Below are positions 1 to 11,809 of a stretch of DNA of 64,000 bases, piece after piece. Each line of letters opens with the position of its first letter. Within the stretch, counting starts at the first letter, position 1. The notes below the pieces were generated by a model. That model was not told the origin of the DNA and ran no database searches. It saw only the letters and a program-made list of their open reading frames with translations. The stretch is from Liolophura sinensis (lineage: Eukaryota; Mollusca; Polyplacophora; Chitonida; Chitonidae), in NCBI RefSeq assembly GCF_032854445.1, contig NC_088300.1:37414458-37478457 (forward strand), read 5' to 3'. Position numbers and translations under genes: made by a program.

Positions 1-189
1 CAAGGCCATAGCTGCCGATCCGGAAATTAGGTAGCCTTACTTTGGTGACGTCAACTGTGTTAGCTGTGAAAACAAATATGCTAAGGTGAAGAATCTATGC
101 GTCGAAACAGACATTCGTATACCCAATCGTCAACCAATAAGGACGTTCCAGGTCAATAATCTCAAGGCCAGTTCCAAACCGATGTACCG

Positions 190-503
190 GCCCCGATAGC
201 ACAGTTGGTAGAGCGGTAGATCAAGGGTCAATGCTGGATCGAGTCACACCTAAGACGTTAGGTGTTCAGCATGAAGGGGATAGTGCAGCGACTGGTGGAG
301 ACCCGTATCAGTATAATAGCTCGGGCGGGAAGGCTTACTTGCCTTCGGTAAGGCGTCTCAGTGAAGCAGCACTAGATAAAAGAGCGGTGGAAATCCGTCT
401 ACAACAAGAAGGCACATTTCATGCACTCTAAGGATTCCTTCGTCATATGACGGAAAATTGTTAAGTACGACGTTTAAACCCCAAGCACTCACTCACTCAC
501 TAA
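190..503 (+). mobile_element. Family 2 tRNA-derived SINE, near full length
   Basis: The 5' end reads like a tRNA gene: an A-box-like TAGCACAGTTGG near 196 and a B-box-like GGGTCGAGTCAC after about 225. A body with a GGCTCGGGCGG segment follows, and the element ends with TTAAGTACGACGTTTAAACC and an ACTC microsatellite at about 486-503. Five other copies in the window share this body. The 66-residue open frame inside it is a by-product of the repeat and not a gene. Confidence 0.8.
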
Positions 504-683
504 AAAGACCGTTTAACGCAACTACCAAAGAACTAACAAAGTACATCAAGTACGAAAATAGGACAGGGTCATATAAAGAGAAGTAGTCAACAGTTATTCA
601 GTGATGTAGCAAAGACGCAAGGTATGTTCTAGGCCGATTGAGTGAAATCAGCATTCAAAACGGTGTACCATGCTAGAGTATAA

Positions 684-989
684 ATTGTCGATAAAAAATA
701 TGTATCTCAGTTGCGCTTTAATTGCAACTGTTCAAATATCCAGAGCGGCGGTCCAGTTCAACAGGATGAATATATTGCCCCTACGCTCTGGTTAAACGGA
801 ATAAGATACAATCATGAAGCAGAGCGCCAGAGATTTCTGGACGCTCTGTCCATATTTACTTACAAAAGAATTATACTCAAAGCCCGAAATGGGGACGATA
901 AGCTGGTGCCGCGTTCCCAGTATGTTCATCAACGTCATTTTCGAATATTTCTGACAGTTGATGGAAAAGAATCATTATATGAGTGCTGA
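684..989 (+). CDS. Possible terminal coding exon, unknown protein
   Basis: I do not recognise this protein. An open frame runs from just after a TAA at 681 to a TGA at 987-989. An acceptor-like TCTCAG ends at 710, so translated exon sequence could begin at 711. The peptide is mixed and protein-like (for example APTLWLNGIRYNHEAERQRF), with a basic middle, two cysteines near the start and one at the end. It shows no repeat bias. There is no ATG, so if real it is the last exon of a gene starting to the left. It could equally be a chance open frame. Confidence 0.25.
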   Translation: MVDKKYVSQLRFNCNCSNIQSGGPVQQDEYIAPTLWLNGIRYNHEAERQRFLDALSIFTYKRIILKARNGDDKLVPRSQYVHQRHFRIFLTVDGKESLYEC

Positions 990-1409
990 TTAAGAAGTAT
1001 AACATATGCTTTAAAATGAAAATGTTTTTGTCTAATTTTGGGCATTCTTAATATCTTCAGGTTCCTTAAAATCATACTATTCGTTATGCAGTGCCTTTTT
1101 CATATATGTTTTAAATATGGCTTCTTTAACGCACCCTGACAGTTAAACTTGTAGGACTCGGTTAGTTCAATATCGTCCATTCCAATATGAAACTAGTATG
1201 GCATACTTAACACTGCAACCAAGGATTAGTATCTTATTAGTTTTATTAGCGTTAGCCTTCATTCCCCAATGCGCAGAAAAATATAGCTAGATTACTTACG
1301 TTTCTTGCAATATTTTCTAGTCGTTGATTATAGAACAAGATTAGTTGGCTCAGCCAGGAGAGTTACAATGCGCAACAAGGTAACCCAAGATGCAACGTGT
1401 CGTTGTTCT
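990..1409. other. No feature seen
   Basis: AT-rich sequence between the open frame ending at 989 and the 60-bp minisatellite. I see no exon with plausible splice sites and no known repeat. Confidence 0.5.
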
Positions 1410-2035
1410 CGCAGTACGGATTGTCTTCATTGATGTCTTACCACTTCTCAAGTTATCTTACCACCACCTATCGCAACCCGTCCTCTCATTGATGTCATAC
1501 CACATTTCACGTTTGTCTTACAACCACCTATCGCAATCCGTCCTTTCTTTGATGTCTTGCCACTTTCCCACGTTTGCCTTACCACGACTTATCGCGATCC
1601 GTCCTCTCATCGATGTTATACCACTTTCCACGTTTTGTCTTACCACGTCCTATCGCGATCCGTCCTCTCATTGATGTCATACCACTTTCCACGTTTGTCT
1701 TACCACCACCTAGCTATTATGATCCGTCCTCTCACTGATTTTATACCACTTTCCACGTTTGTCTGACCACGTCTTATCGCGATCCGTCCTCTCATTGATG
1801 TTATACCACTTTCCACGTTTGTCTTACCACCACATAGCTATCATGATCCGTGCTCTCATTGATGCCTTACCACTTCCAAGTTTGTCTTCCCACAATTCAT
1901 CACGATCCCTCCTCTCGTTGGATCTCTTACACTTTCCAAATTTATCTTGCTACGACCTATATAGTGAGCCGTCCTCTCATTGATGTCTTATCACTTTCTA
2001 AGTTTGTCTTACCACGACCTATGGCGATCCATATT
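1410..2035. repeat. Minisatellite, about 60-bp unit, about 10 copies
   Basis: A unit containing GATCCGTCCTCTCATTGATG, then TACCACTTTCCACGTTTGTC, recurs every 60-66 bp. Copies in the middle are the most alike, while the right edge (after 1900) is more diverged. Some units carry a 6-bp insertion (CTAGCTATTATGATCC in place of CTATCGCGATCC). Overlapping open frames of 69-94 residues come from the repeat. Confidence 0.9.
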
Positions 2036-2039
2036 TCCC

Positions 2040-3139
2040 CAGGCCTACCGGTTCCACCAATTCATAACAGGAAATAAAGTTATTTACTGGTTGCGATATA
2101 ACTAAAGAATGTCCTCTAATCTGAAATTATACCGTCTTTCAAAGATAAAATGATTGTTTTCTCTTATAAGTTAAACGTCTGCAAGTGTGATTGTTTGATT
2201 TTATTTTCACTGAGGGAAATATCCAAGTTTATGAAAATAAAAGCATCTGATGTCTCAAAAAATCTTCGGTACAATCCATTTGGTGAGGATTAATCCGTTC
2301 CCGTTTACGAAATAACTCGCAATCAGAAACAGATTAATTCATTATTAGGAAGGGATTAATCCGTTAAATCGACGAAAAACGCAATCCGTCATCCCTGAGG
2401 GAATGAAATGGACGGAAAATACTTTTAAGGATAAGAGGGTGGTTTCAATGTTACTGTACATCACAAAGAGCTTACGGGGACGGGATATCAGATCTGGTGC
2501 ATGGAAGCAAACTAAATGAACGTTTGCCTTAGAAGCGCGGTGAGAGATTCATCCTGAAGGTGAGCGAGTGTAGAAATACTGTCCGTGGGAGTGTGGACTT
2601 CGCGGACACGGCAAGCACAGCTTAGGTCCTGACTGCCTCTACATCAAGAACAGCACTTCTTTTCGCTCGATGTTTTGGAAGCATTCAACACCGCCGCGAG
2701 CTATTTTTAGTTTTTTTTTTTTCTCACAGTGCTTTCCACTTATTCGACTGTTTGCAGAGGTAAACACTTTAATTCCAGAAACAATGGGGATTGCCGGTAT
2801 GTTTGACGAGGATTGGGGTTTAAGACAATGCTACGGCTGTATCAGCTCTTTTTAGCCGTCAGTCGCGCTGTTCGTTCACCCTGGCTTCCCACTTCTCCAA
2901 GTTATACACTCATACAGAGACCGGATGTTGGCATCGCGGATACCCTCGGAACCAATCAAATTAAAGATGTTCGAAAGCTGTGAAATGTATCGTGTGCCAC
3001 ATTCTATGACTTAAGTGTATGCCTTCAGCATCACGCTATTCAGCTCTGGAAACTGTTCACTGCATGTATGAAACTCTTCTCATCTCTGTCTTCTCACAAA
3101 TTGCCAGTGGTACCCGGGAGCAAATGAGGTAAGGTATGT
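2040..3139. other. No gene seen
   Basis: Mixed-composition sequence. An open frame at 2670-2855 has no splice or composition support. I see no repeat family. Confidence 0.45.
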
Positions 3140-3144
3140 ATGAT

Positions 3145-3275
3145 TTATTTATTTATTCGTTTATTTATTTATTTATTTATTTATTTATTTGATTGGTGTT
3201 TTATACAGTGCTCAAGAATATTTCGTTTATACGACGGCGGCCAGAATTATGGTGGGAGGAAGCCATCCACAGGTT
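3145..3275 (-). mobile_element. Family 1 SINE, 3' part only
   Basis: In minus orientation: an ATTT-repeat tail (3145-3190), the GTACGGCGTAAAACACC-type tail motif in diverged form, then the GCCGCCGTCGTATAA and CCACCATAATGCTGG body, breaking off near 3275. The tRNA-like head is missing. Confidence 0.8.
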
Positions 3276-3289
3276 GCTGCATATACAAA

Positions 3290-5385
3290 AAATGGATATG
3301 TATATACAAAATGGAATTCTGCTTCTGTAATCGTTGTAATACTTAAGCATATTAAGTCTTGGATTACTCAGTGTACAGTATAGGGGTTTTATGTGTAGGT
3401 CTGGATACATAGTATCCATAGAGAAAATTTTACCATCACTGACTGTTAAGTGATAAAGTTAGACTGTATTTTCCCTTTGCAATGTCACTTATGGATACCA
3501 TCTAGGACCGATATTTGGTTAATATAGTATATTTCATATAAATATCTTCAGTTTCGCCCATTCGAGTGAGCTATACCAAGGCACTAATTTAGAAAATATA
3601 TAACCTTCTACTATTAGGGTGTGATACCATTTACACGACGACAGCAGTATTGTAGTAATATTTATAATAATACGTATCGCTCCCACACATACAAGGTAAC
3701 CAGGCCGTCATAGAATTATAAAATTCAATGCCATGATTCGTTTTGTTTGTTTGTGAGTGTTTGTATTGTTTCTAACCTCGTGCCGAAGGCCTCGTCGCGA
3801 AAAAAAAAACACGGCTTCAGACAATTTTGTGCACGCGTGATCCGTAGAACATGCGTCAGAACAAGACTGAACCAGCGTTGAGGTGTTAAGTAAGAAACTA
3901 ATTTCTCGCAGGTGGGAAAACAAATGTGAATCCATCTATATTGATCGTCTGCCCAAATATTTTGACAACACTTCAGACAATGTCAACTCTAGTCCCATGA
4001 ACATACTTTAGAATGTACATAGCTGCATGGCTCGTGTAAGCATGTATTTTATATACACTATAAACAGCGACAACACTAAAGACCTGTGTTCAAAACGGTT
4101 GGCATGGAGATATGAAAAAAACTGGTATACATACATACAACTTAACCACCAATTAATAGTGGACCTTTTCAGGAGGTATCTATTAATTACTTGGCATTTA
4201 TCATGAAAACAAAACCAAATTTTCACTCTCGTGTCCTGTGAAAACAAGAAGACAATATAATGTCCTTGGCATAAAAAAGAACATGCATGGCCAGTTTACC
4301 CTAAATGGATAAAGTTTATATATTATTTTTCTAAATATAGCATACAGTTTCCATGCAAATTGTGAATTGGTTGCAATATCAGAGTTGCATTGATAGACAT
4401 TCCAGCAGTTAATTACACTTATCCAGCGGTTAATTATTTACAAGTGCTTGTGTTGAGTATAAGTTTTTACATGCCTTTGAACAGACCCAGTGCCATTCTA
4501 TTTGACAGGAACTTCCTTCATATCTGAGGGTACTGATATTCTGCTTCAAGCAGTTGTTCCAGAGTGTATTAAAAGTAGTAAATCTTAATATTCCTCATAG
4601 TACATAAGAGCAGGGAGAAAACATTATTAAAGCTGACTTCAGATCTTTAATAATTTTGATTATCAACAACTTAAAAATCAGCATGGTACACGATTTGGAT
4701 ACTCATTTCACTCATCCACCTTGAAGATCCCCTGCGTCTTTCCAACATCATTGAAAACTGTTGACCGTTTCTCTTTGCATGCATCGGTCTCTTAATATCG
4801 TTCTTTACATACTTTCCTTGTTCTTTGGTAGTTTGTGTTGATCGTTGTTTTGGGAACGGACCGTGCGATTATTGGCCGACAACTTCCATATTGATTGACG
4901 GTTCGTATATAGGAAAATGATTTAACGCCTAGATTTATACAACTGGACCAAAGTTTCATTCTGAACCCAAACTGACCAGGTTTAGATTTTAATTCACTTT
5001 GGAATTAATATTCGATAATTGTGTGAGACGAGTGTTGGAAACAACGCCAAAACAGCAGGTTTCTGTGACATGGTCTTTGACAAACCACAAAGCATTGTAG
5101 CAACTATTTCCTCTGTTGTATGGCGAACTGACAGAGGCCAAGGGAAAACAGTTGGGAACTAAATGCTCACCGCTTAAAATGGCTTTGCTCCTTGTCAGTC
5201 AGTAAAGGTAATACGCAAGGTTAAAATCAGATTACTTTGAAAGTCGCACAGGTTACTGAGTGTGTCAGTGTGCATATATACCAGTATAGCCGTATAAAAG
5301 TCGACTTTACCGGGTTAAAGTGAACCGAGAAATAGCTATATGTTGAAATTAGCATGACGTTATAACTAATATGTTACGTAGATTC
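3290..5385. other. No gene seen
   Basis: AT-rich, with only short open frames of 75-80 residues that lack splice sites or protein-like composition. I found no repeat family here apart from short local duplications, such as the GTTAATTA pair near 4410-4440. Confidence 0.45.
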
Positions 5386-5389
5386 CGGC

Positions 5390-6065
5390 GACGACCCTTA
5401 GTCATCGTGCTCGTAAGTCCAAGAACCTGAGTCATTGTGCTGGTGAAGTCAAGAGCCTGAATCATCGTTCTCGTGATTCTAAGATTCTGAGACATTATGC
5501 TGGTGAATCCAAGAGCATGAGTCAGTGTGAGCCCGAGTCCTCGTTTTCAGAATCCAAGAACATGAGTCGTTGAGCTTTAGTCATTATGCTCTTGAATCCA
5601 AGAGCGTTAATTATTGCGCTAGTGGATCCAAGAGCATGTGTCATTGTGCTCGTGAATCCAAGAGCCTGAGTCATTGCGCTAGTGAATCCAAGAGCCTGGG
5701 TTATTGAGCTAGTGAATCCAAGAGCTTGAGTCATTGAGCTAGTGAATCCAAGAGCCTGAGTCATTGCGCTAGTGAATCCAAGAGCCTGGGTTATTGAGCT
5801 AGTGAATCCAAGAGCCTGAGTCATTGCGCTAGTGAATCCAAGAGCCTGGGTTATTGAGCTAGTGAATCCAAGAGCTTGAGTCATTGTGCAAGTGAATCCA
5901 AGAGCATGTGTCATTGTGCTCGTGAATCCAAGAGCCTGAGTCATTGCGCTAGTGAATCCAAGAGCCTGGGTTATTGAGCTAGTGAATCCAAGAGCTTGAG
6001 TCATTGTGCCAGTGAATCCAAGAGCCTGAGTTATTGCGCTAGTGAATCAAATAGCCTGAGTCATT
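5390..6065. repeat. Minisatellite, 30-bp unit, about 22 copies
   Basis: The unit is GTGAATCCAAGAGCCTGAGT plus a TCATTGCGCTA-like remainder. Several copies alternate in a two-unit higher-order pattern (TCATTGCGCT then TTATTGAGCT) between about 5660 and 5990. The left edge is degenerate. Because 30 is a multiple of 3, the minus strand stays open for 160 residues as a MTQALGFTS-type repeat. I do not regard this as coding. Confidence 0.92.
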
Positions 6066-8100
6066 CCCTTAATTATATCGGGAGGTTTAGGATATACCTT
6101 TAATCTCTTGTCTTTTAGTAAATGTCTTGCTTGTCGGACTGTGCAAATTTAAAAAGTTGGCTATCGTTATTTTCGCTCTTTTGGGGATGCTCTTTATGTC
6201 ATAAAAAGTGGGTCATGTGTCAACGCCGTTTTATAGCCAGGATTATCCCTCTGAGATTAGAAGAGAACAGGGGAATCCCAGAAGTGTAGAGCACGTGTTC
6301 ACAGGAACAAGGTACGTGTTTGAGCGGAGTTAATAGAGATTGTCACCGGAGTCTTGTCCTCAGCTCGTGGCAGCATCCTGGCCTCCCCGGTCGTAACACG
6401 TCTCTCACCTCTTATCCCATGTCCTTCATCACAGGTAGTAAACGAGTTTGCTCGTCAGAGCAATTTCGCGCTCCTTACACCAGACAAAAACTCTGAAAGA
6501 CCACTGAAAAATTCATAAGCTTTATTCATAAGCTAAATTAAGTGACAAAGACCAGGAGCTTCTTAGCAATGTTTATAAAAATAGAAACTTGGCTGAATTA
6601 AAAGTTTTCTGGAAACTCTGATAAATTAACCTAATATTTAGGGAAATTTGTTGGTATCATTTCCTTATTTAATGTATACAGTGTTTGTATACGTGATAGG
6701 CGAAGTGTGCAGTTTGTGAAAATGTCTTTGAAAAGTTTGGCTGCAGGTCTCAGCTTCTCATTCAAGCCCATCCAGTCCCGTGAAAGGGATTCTTTCACAT
6801 GCAGCGTGTTAACAATTGCCCATGTAAACTATCACATGTCGAGGTGATAAGCTGACAGTAAACGATGATCGAATTGAGGGTTCCGTCTATTGACTACGGA
6901 GACGACCGTCTTGTCGCCCTCTGTTCATCATCTATGGGGTAATTTTGGTTCAAGGTCATTCCTGATTCTTGGGTTAGCACACAGTGGTCTTGCCAGCACC
7001 GTCTTAGCACACACCTACCAACCCCACCTCTTATTACAAATGTTAGCCCTATAGAATTCTTTAGGCCCACAAGACGTGTTATTTCTTTTTACCAGAGTTG
7101 ATTTTTCCTTACACACCCATTAAATGTCCTTCATGCTGGGCTGATAATTGGTCTGAAGCCGACAAATGTAAAATCAAACCTTGGAAATACTATCTCCACC
7201 CAGATATACTGAGTATATATATATATATGTATATATATACATGAGGCAACATACATTGCAAGGAACTAACAGCCTCGAAAGGACCGGCATGGTGAGGATA
7301 CGCGACAGTAAATTGGTAAAGACGGTACAAATATTAGTGAAAGGACTGTAGCAGCTAAGCAGGAGTATGCGCCATGAAAGCACTCATTGTCGGGTTTTAT
7401 AATCGATTTACCCTTCTTACGGCATCATCAGATATGATCAGAAGTTATGCTTCTGAACGGTGCACTCACAAATTATTTAATTTAGGATTATCTGTCTAAA
7501 TACTGAAAATTAATGGAATGCTTTCATGTAGTTACGTCTGCAAATGGAGCATCCAAATGCTTTCTAACGAACCCCTTCATAGAGGCCTATTTACCCTCTT
7601 GTTTGTACAGACGTTCATGATAAATATACACTCCCCCACTAACATGTTATCCGTAGGCTTCAAAGAGAATATTTCTTCCACCCAAAATACCTGACGATCC
7701 TAAGCAAACCCTTTCCAATTAAGAAAGCGCGTTTGTCTGCATATCTAGCGTTTTAAAGAAGCAGCCTTTAGACCTTGTAGTACAGAGAAATTCATTCGCT
7801 TCAAACAAATCTCCATGAAGACGGGCTCCATGTAGCTGCATTCTTCCCGCCCATCCTAAACATACGTATAAACACATGCTACATGTTCTTAATAGAACGA
7901 TGGCTTTTTACGACAAAATGTTTCCGACAACTCCGCCAGACAAATGGTACAGACACGATGCTCTACCTTGAAGCATCACATGTTGGATCGAGAAGATGTA
8001 TTTCCGAGCATATTGAAGATTAATATAACGTGCTTTGTAATTATAATAATATCTGAGAAATCAGCATCGTACAATTTGATATATTGGTGATGTATATATT
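6066..8100. other. No gene seen
   Basis: Non-repetitive AT-rich sequence with a short TA microsatellite at about 7213-7242. No exon can be supported. Confidence 0.45.
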
Positions 8101-8106
8101 TATACG

Positions 8107-8265
8107 TGGGAAGGTCTGCAGCAACCTGCGGATGGTTATGGGTTTCCTCTGGGCTCTACCCAGTTTCATCGAACCATAATGCTGGTTGCCGTCGAATATG
8201 CCTGAGTATATAATATAAATCAAATAAGTAAATAATTAAACAAATAAATAATTATGCATGTATTT
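8107..8265 (+). mobile_element. Family 1 SINE, 3' half
   Basis: Starts at GTGGGAAGGTCTG and runs through CATAATGCTGG to a diverged tail with AAAT repeats. The tRNA-like head is absent. Confidence 0.85.
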
Positions 8266-8890
8266 ATGTACCGGTAATTATTTGTCTTTTAAATTAAAGA
8301 GTTTATACTTGGTATTTGCTTTTTAGATTAAAACATCTTTGTCTATCGTATTAACGACATGATATTTCCGGCAGGTGTTGAATGATGTTAGAGCTAGATT
8401 ACCTTCATACCATCACTGTGGACTAAAAATAGATTTCCACGCAACGAAACAATGAAATGTTTAAACTGTATTTTTTAAGTTGGGTAAATAGCCGAGATAA
8501 AAGACTTATCGGATTTGATAGAGCATTGGTCAAATATGAAGGCATCCAGGAACGTTACAAGTGGAGCTTCCTGAACGAGTTTTCAATTACCGTTGTATTT
8601 TTTATGTGAACGTCTCATGGAGTAAGAGTGGTTAGGAGATATCCTGGAAGACAATAATCCGGGCACTTCCTCAAACAAACACGACCCCTGGGGTATTAAG
8701 ACAGTTGACACAGCGGCCGAGATGAACTCGTCTGTACGACTTCATGCCGAGTTACAGGTCTGATCATAGGTACACTGCTCCCCCGCAGCATCCGTGGACA
8801 TCTCTCCGCTCATTACTGTCAACTACGTATATACAAGTCTAATTCTGTGCTTCCTTAACTGTTCCTCATTTTGCTCTTCACCGGAAATAA

Positions 8891-9050
8891 GAATCGACGG
8901 TTATGCAGCGAAATCGGCGTGGATCTTTATCGGCTTGATATTTATATATAGCCAGGGTTGTATTGAACAAGTGTGTGAAGATGATCGGTGTGAACAATAT
9001 ACATCAACAGAGAGTGAGATGAAGACTGGATTAGAAAATGTCGACACACT
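8891..9050 (+). CDS. Candidate exon with hydrophobic stretch
   Basis: An open stretch encodes a hydrophobic segment (AWIFIGLIFIYSQGC), then an acidic, cysteine-containing segment (EQVCEDDRCEQY), and ends at a good donor, CTG/GTAAGC, with GT at 9051-9052. This looks like a signal-peptide or membrane-bearing exon, but there is no in-frame ATG ahead of the hydrophobic part. No partner exon was found. It may be chance. Confidence 0.2.
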
Positions 9051-9119
9051 GGTAAGCACAGTATATAGCGGTGTAACCGACTTAAGCGTTTGGATGTATA
9101 ATGATGTTCCATAAAGGCA

Positions 9120-9714
9120 ATATGCTCACAATGGTTAAGTCATAAAATTTATCTTATAGTAGTCTATCTTTCATGAATTATCAGTGTTTAGTCTGGTTTT
9201 GTTTATAATTGGACAGACATTGTGAGTAATAACGGGATGGCTATATGTAAGAGTGCGCGGATAATGGAACACACATCGATAAAAAATTTCTCCTCATCTT
9301 TTTGTAACTTTTTGGGCTACTGGTATTAGAAAAGTTTCAAAAAGAATCAGGTTACCTTTCATGCCCAAGTACCTGCTTGGGGCTTTAGACTTATAGATAG
9401 CAAATCCTAGGTTCATATTAACTTAGGCTTGCTAGTTATATATACTTATTTTGTAAGAAATGTTAGTAATGGTTCACTGTTCGTGCAAGGAGTATCTATG
9501 CTAAATGCAGGTTGTGCATGTAGTGTTTGATATTAAGTGCAGACTTACGAGTTTGTTATGTTGTGAGTGCATCGGTCATATACTTTATTATATTTAGACT
9601 TTAACTTTAATTGTTCTCGAAATCCCTCTTAAAGAAGCTCACCAGATGAAGCACTCCTAAAGTGAAAATGATGCTACTGATGAAGGCGATAACGCATGTT
9701 AATGACCGATCCCA
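9120..9714. other. No feature seen
   Basis: AT-rich unique-looking sequence between the candidate exon and a family 1 SINE. Confidence 0.45.
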
Positions 9715-9717
9715 CAT

Positions 9718-9935
9718 ATTTACTTATTTATTCATTCATTCATTTATTTATTTCATTGATGTTTTCGCCGTACCCAAGAATATTTCACTCATGGTGGGAG
9801 GAAACCCAGGTTGCAGGCAGATCTTCCCACAGCGGCCGGGGAGGAAGCCAGCGTGAGCTGGATTTGAACTGGGAGGGAGTGTCCTGCGTCAGTGCGCCAC
9901 GCTGGCACCCTAAGCATCTCGGCCACGTAGCCTCG
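9718..9935 (-). mobile_element. Family 1 SINE with internal deletion
   Basis: Tail of ATTT repeats at about 9720-9755, diverged GTACGGCG motif, then body and head ending near GGCCACGTAGCC. The segment between the tail motif and GTGGGAGGAAACC is shortened compared with other copies. Confidence 0.88.
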
Positions 9936-10047
9936 CCATAAATACTTTCATTTACGTAATATGAATACTATATGAAGTCTGCTGAGTACATGTAAATATG
10001 TAGATGTATGCATGTTAGCTTATCTGTAAGATGGTTTTTATGATATA

Positions 10048-10305
10048 GCTCATTTGGTTAGCGCGCTAGCGCAGCGTAATGACCCAGGAGTCTCTCACCA
10101 ATGCGGTCGCTGTGAGTTCAAGTCCAGCTCATGCTGGCTTCCTCTCTGGCCGTACGTGGGAAGGTCTTCTAGCTACCTGCGGATGGTCGTGGGTTTCCCC
10201 CGGGCTCTGCCTGATTTCCACCCCCCATAATGCTGGCCGCTGTCGTATAAGTGAAATATTCTTGAGTACGGCGTAAAACACCCATCAAATAAATAAATAA
10301 ATAAA
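10048..10305 (+). mobile_element. Family 1 SINE, nearly complete
   Basis: Runs from GCTCATTTGGTTAGCGCG (A-box region) through the B-box AGTTCAAGTCC, GTGGGAAGGTCT, CATAATGCTGGCCGC and AGTACGGCGTAAAACACC to AAAT repeats. Target duplication TTTATGATATA lies at 10037-10047 and 10306-10316. The first dozen bases of the head are missing. A 65-residue frame (starting MTQESLTNAV) recurs in other copies. Confidence 0.95.
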
Positions 10306-10754
10306 TTTATGATATAAAATAGTTGAAACTTCTCTCTGTGTTTACATGTGTATGTATATTTGATCGTTCCTCCGCTTACTATTCAGCAGTGTGAACAGTG
10401 CACAAGCTCAAGCGTAGGTGGGTCAATTCTGTAAGCCACATACATGTGAAAAATACTTCAGGTGAAAGTAGTTAGCAAATGAACGCTGTTATAGCCAATT
10501 TAATGACTGCATGGGGTCGGGAAGGGTTTTTCATTCGTCTACCGGTATAACACTTTAGTTAAGTTACCACTTAGATCACGATGAAGGAGTGGAGAAGGAA
10601 GAAGACTTAGTGATCGGCTTGGAAAGAAATTAATTTTTTGGGGGTAAGCTATTCAGAATATTAGGAAAAGTTGTCATTTGCATATACATGTACAAGCATC
10701 AAATGACCGATTTAGATCCTGTGGCTGGTTTGTATATACTGACTCCATGCCTTT

Positions 10755-11640
10755 GTGTATACTACACGTTGTAATCAGTTTACGTGCACTACACTTAGCG
10801 GTCAGTTTGAGTACACTACACTTAGCGGTCAGTTTGAGTACACTACACTTAGCGGTCAGTTTGAGTACTCTACACTTAGCGGTCAGTTTGAGTACTCTAC
10901 ACCTAGCGGTCAGTTTGAGTACTCTACACTTAGCGGTCAGTTTGAGTACTCTACACCTAGCGGTCAGTTTGAGTATACTACACTTAGCGGTCAGTTTGGG
11001 TACAGTACACTTAGCGGTCAGTTTGAGTACACTACACTTAGCGGTCAGTTTGAGTACTCTACACTTGGCGGTCAGTTTGGGTACACTACACTTAGCGGTC
11101 AGTTTGAGTACACTACACTTAGCGGTCAGTTTGAGTACACTACACTTAGCGGTCAGTTTGAGAAAGCTACACTTATTGGTCAGTTTGAGTACTCTACACT
11201 TAGCGGTCAGTTTGAGTACACTACACTTAGCGGTCAGTTTGGGTACACTACACTTAGCGGTCAGTTTGAGTACACTACACTTAGCGGTCATGTTGAGAAC
11301 GTTACACTTATTGGTCAGTTTGAGTACACTACACTTAGCGGTCAGTTTGAGTACACTACACTTAGCGGTCAGTTTGAGTACACTACACTTATTGGTCAGT
11401 TTGAGTACACTACACTTATTGGTCAGTTTGAATACACTGCACCTAGCGGTCAGTTTAAGTACACGACATTTATTGGTCTGTTTGAGTACACTACACTTAC
11501 CGGTCAGTTTGAGTACACTACACTTAGCGGTCAGTTTGAGAAAGCTACACTTATTGGTCAGTTTGAGTACACTACACTTAGCGGTCAGTTTGGGTACACT
11601 ACACATTGCACTTAGTGGTCGACTGGAGTATTCTGCACAT
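10755..11640. repeat. Minisatellite, 27-bp unit, about 32 copies
   Basis: The unit is CACTTAGCGGTCAGTTTGAG plus TACACTA, repeated with point variants (TACTCTA, CCTAGCGG, TTATTGGTCAG). A two-part block with GAGAAAGCTACACTTATTGG occurs twice, near 11160 and 11538, hinting at block duplication. Since 27 is a multiple of 3 and the unit has few stops, frames of 286-346 residues stay open on both strands. They start and end with the array, so I treat them as artefacts. Confidence 0.95.
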
Positions 11641-11691
11641 TATGATCAGTTTGAGTGTACTACACTTTCTAGTCAGTTTTATACCACACAT

Positions 11692-11806
11692 GGGGCTCCG
11701 TGGCCGAGGTGGTTATAGAGTGTAGGCGCGGTGTAATGACCCAGGAGCCTCTCACCAAAGCGGTCGCTGTGAGTTCAAATCCAAGGCATGCTGGCCTCCT
11801 CTCATA
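11692..11806 (+). mobile_element. Family 1 SINE, head only
   Basis: GGGGCTCCGTGGCCGAGGTGG (A-box region) to the B box AGTTCAAATCC, then cut off at CTCCTCTCA. It lies just beyond the 27-bp array. Confidence 0.85.
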
Positions 11807-11809
11807 TTT

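Noticed and set aside
196-260. tRNA gene at the left edge
   Set aside because: A and B boxes are present but the sequence does not fold to a cloverleaf by eye and is the head of a repeated SINE.
5522-6004. 160-residue minus-strand frame of MTQALGFTS repeats
   Set aside because: Product of a 30-bp satellite; the unit length keeps the frame open by arithmetic.
10079-10276. Recurrent 65-residue frame (MTQESLTNAV...) also at 16387, 24337, 43855, 48267 and 50460
   Set aside because: It is the tRNA-derived SINE body. tRNA-derived SINEs code for no protein, and the shared frame reflects recent common origin.
10674-11718. Open frames of 286-346 residues on both strands
   Set aside because: They coincide with the 27-bp array, repeat every nine residues in every frame and lack splice sites or a non-repetitive domain.
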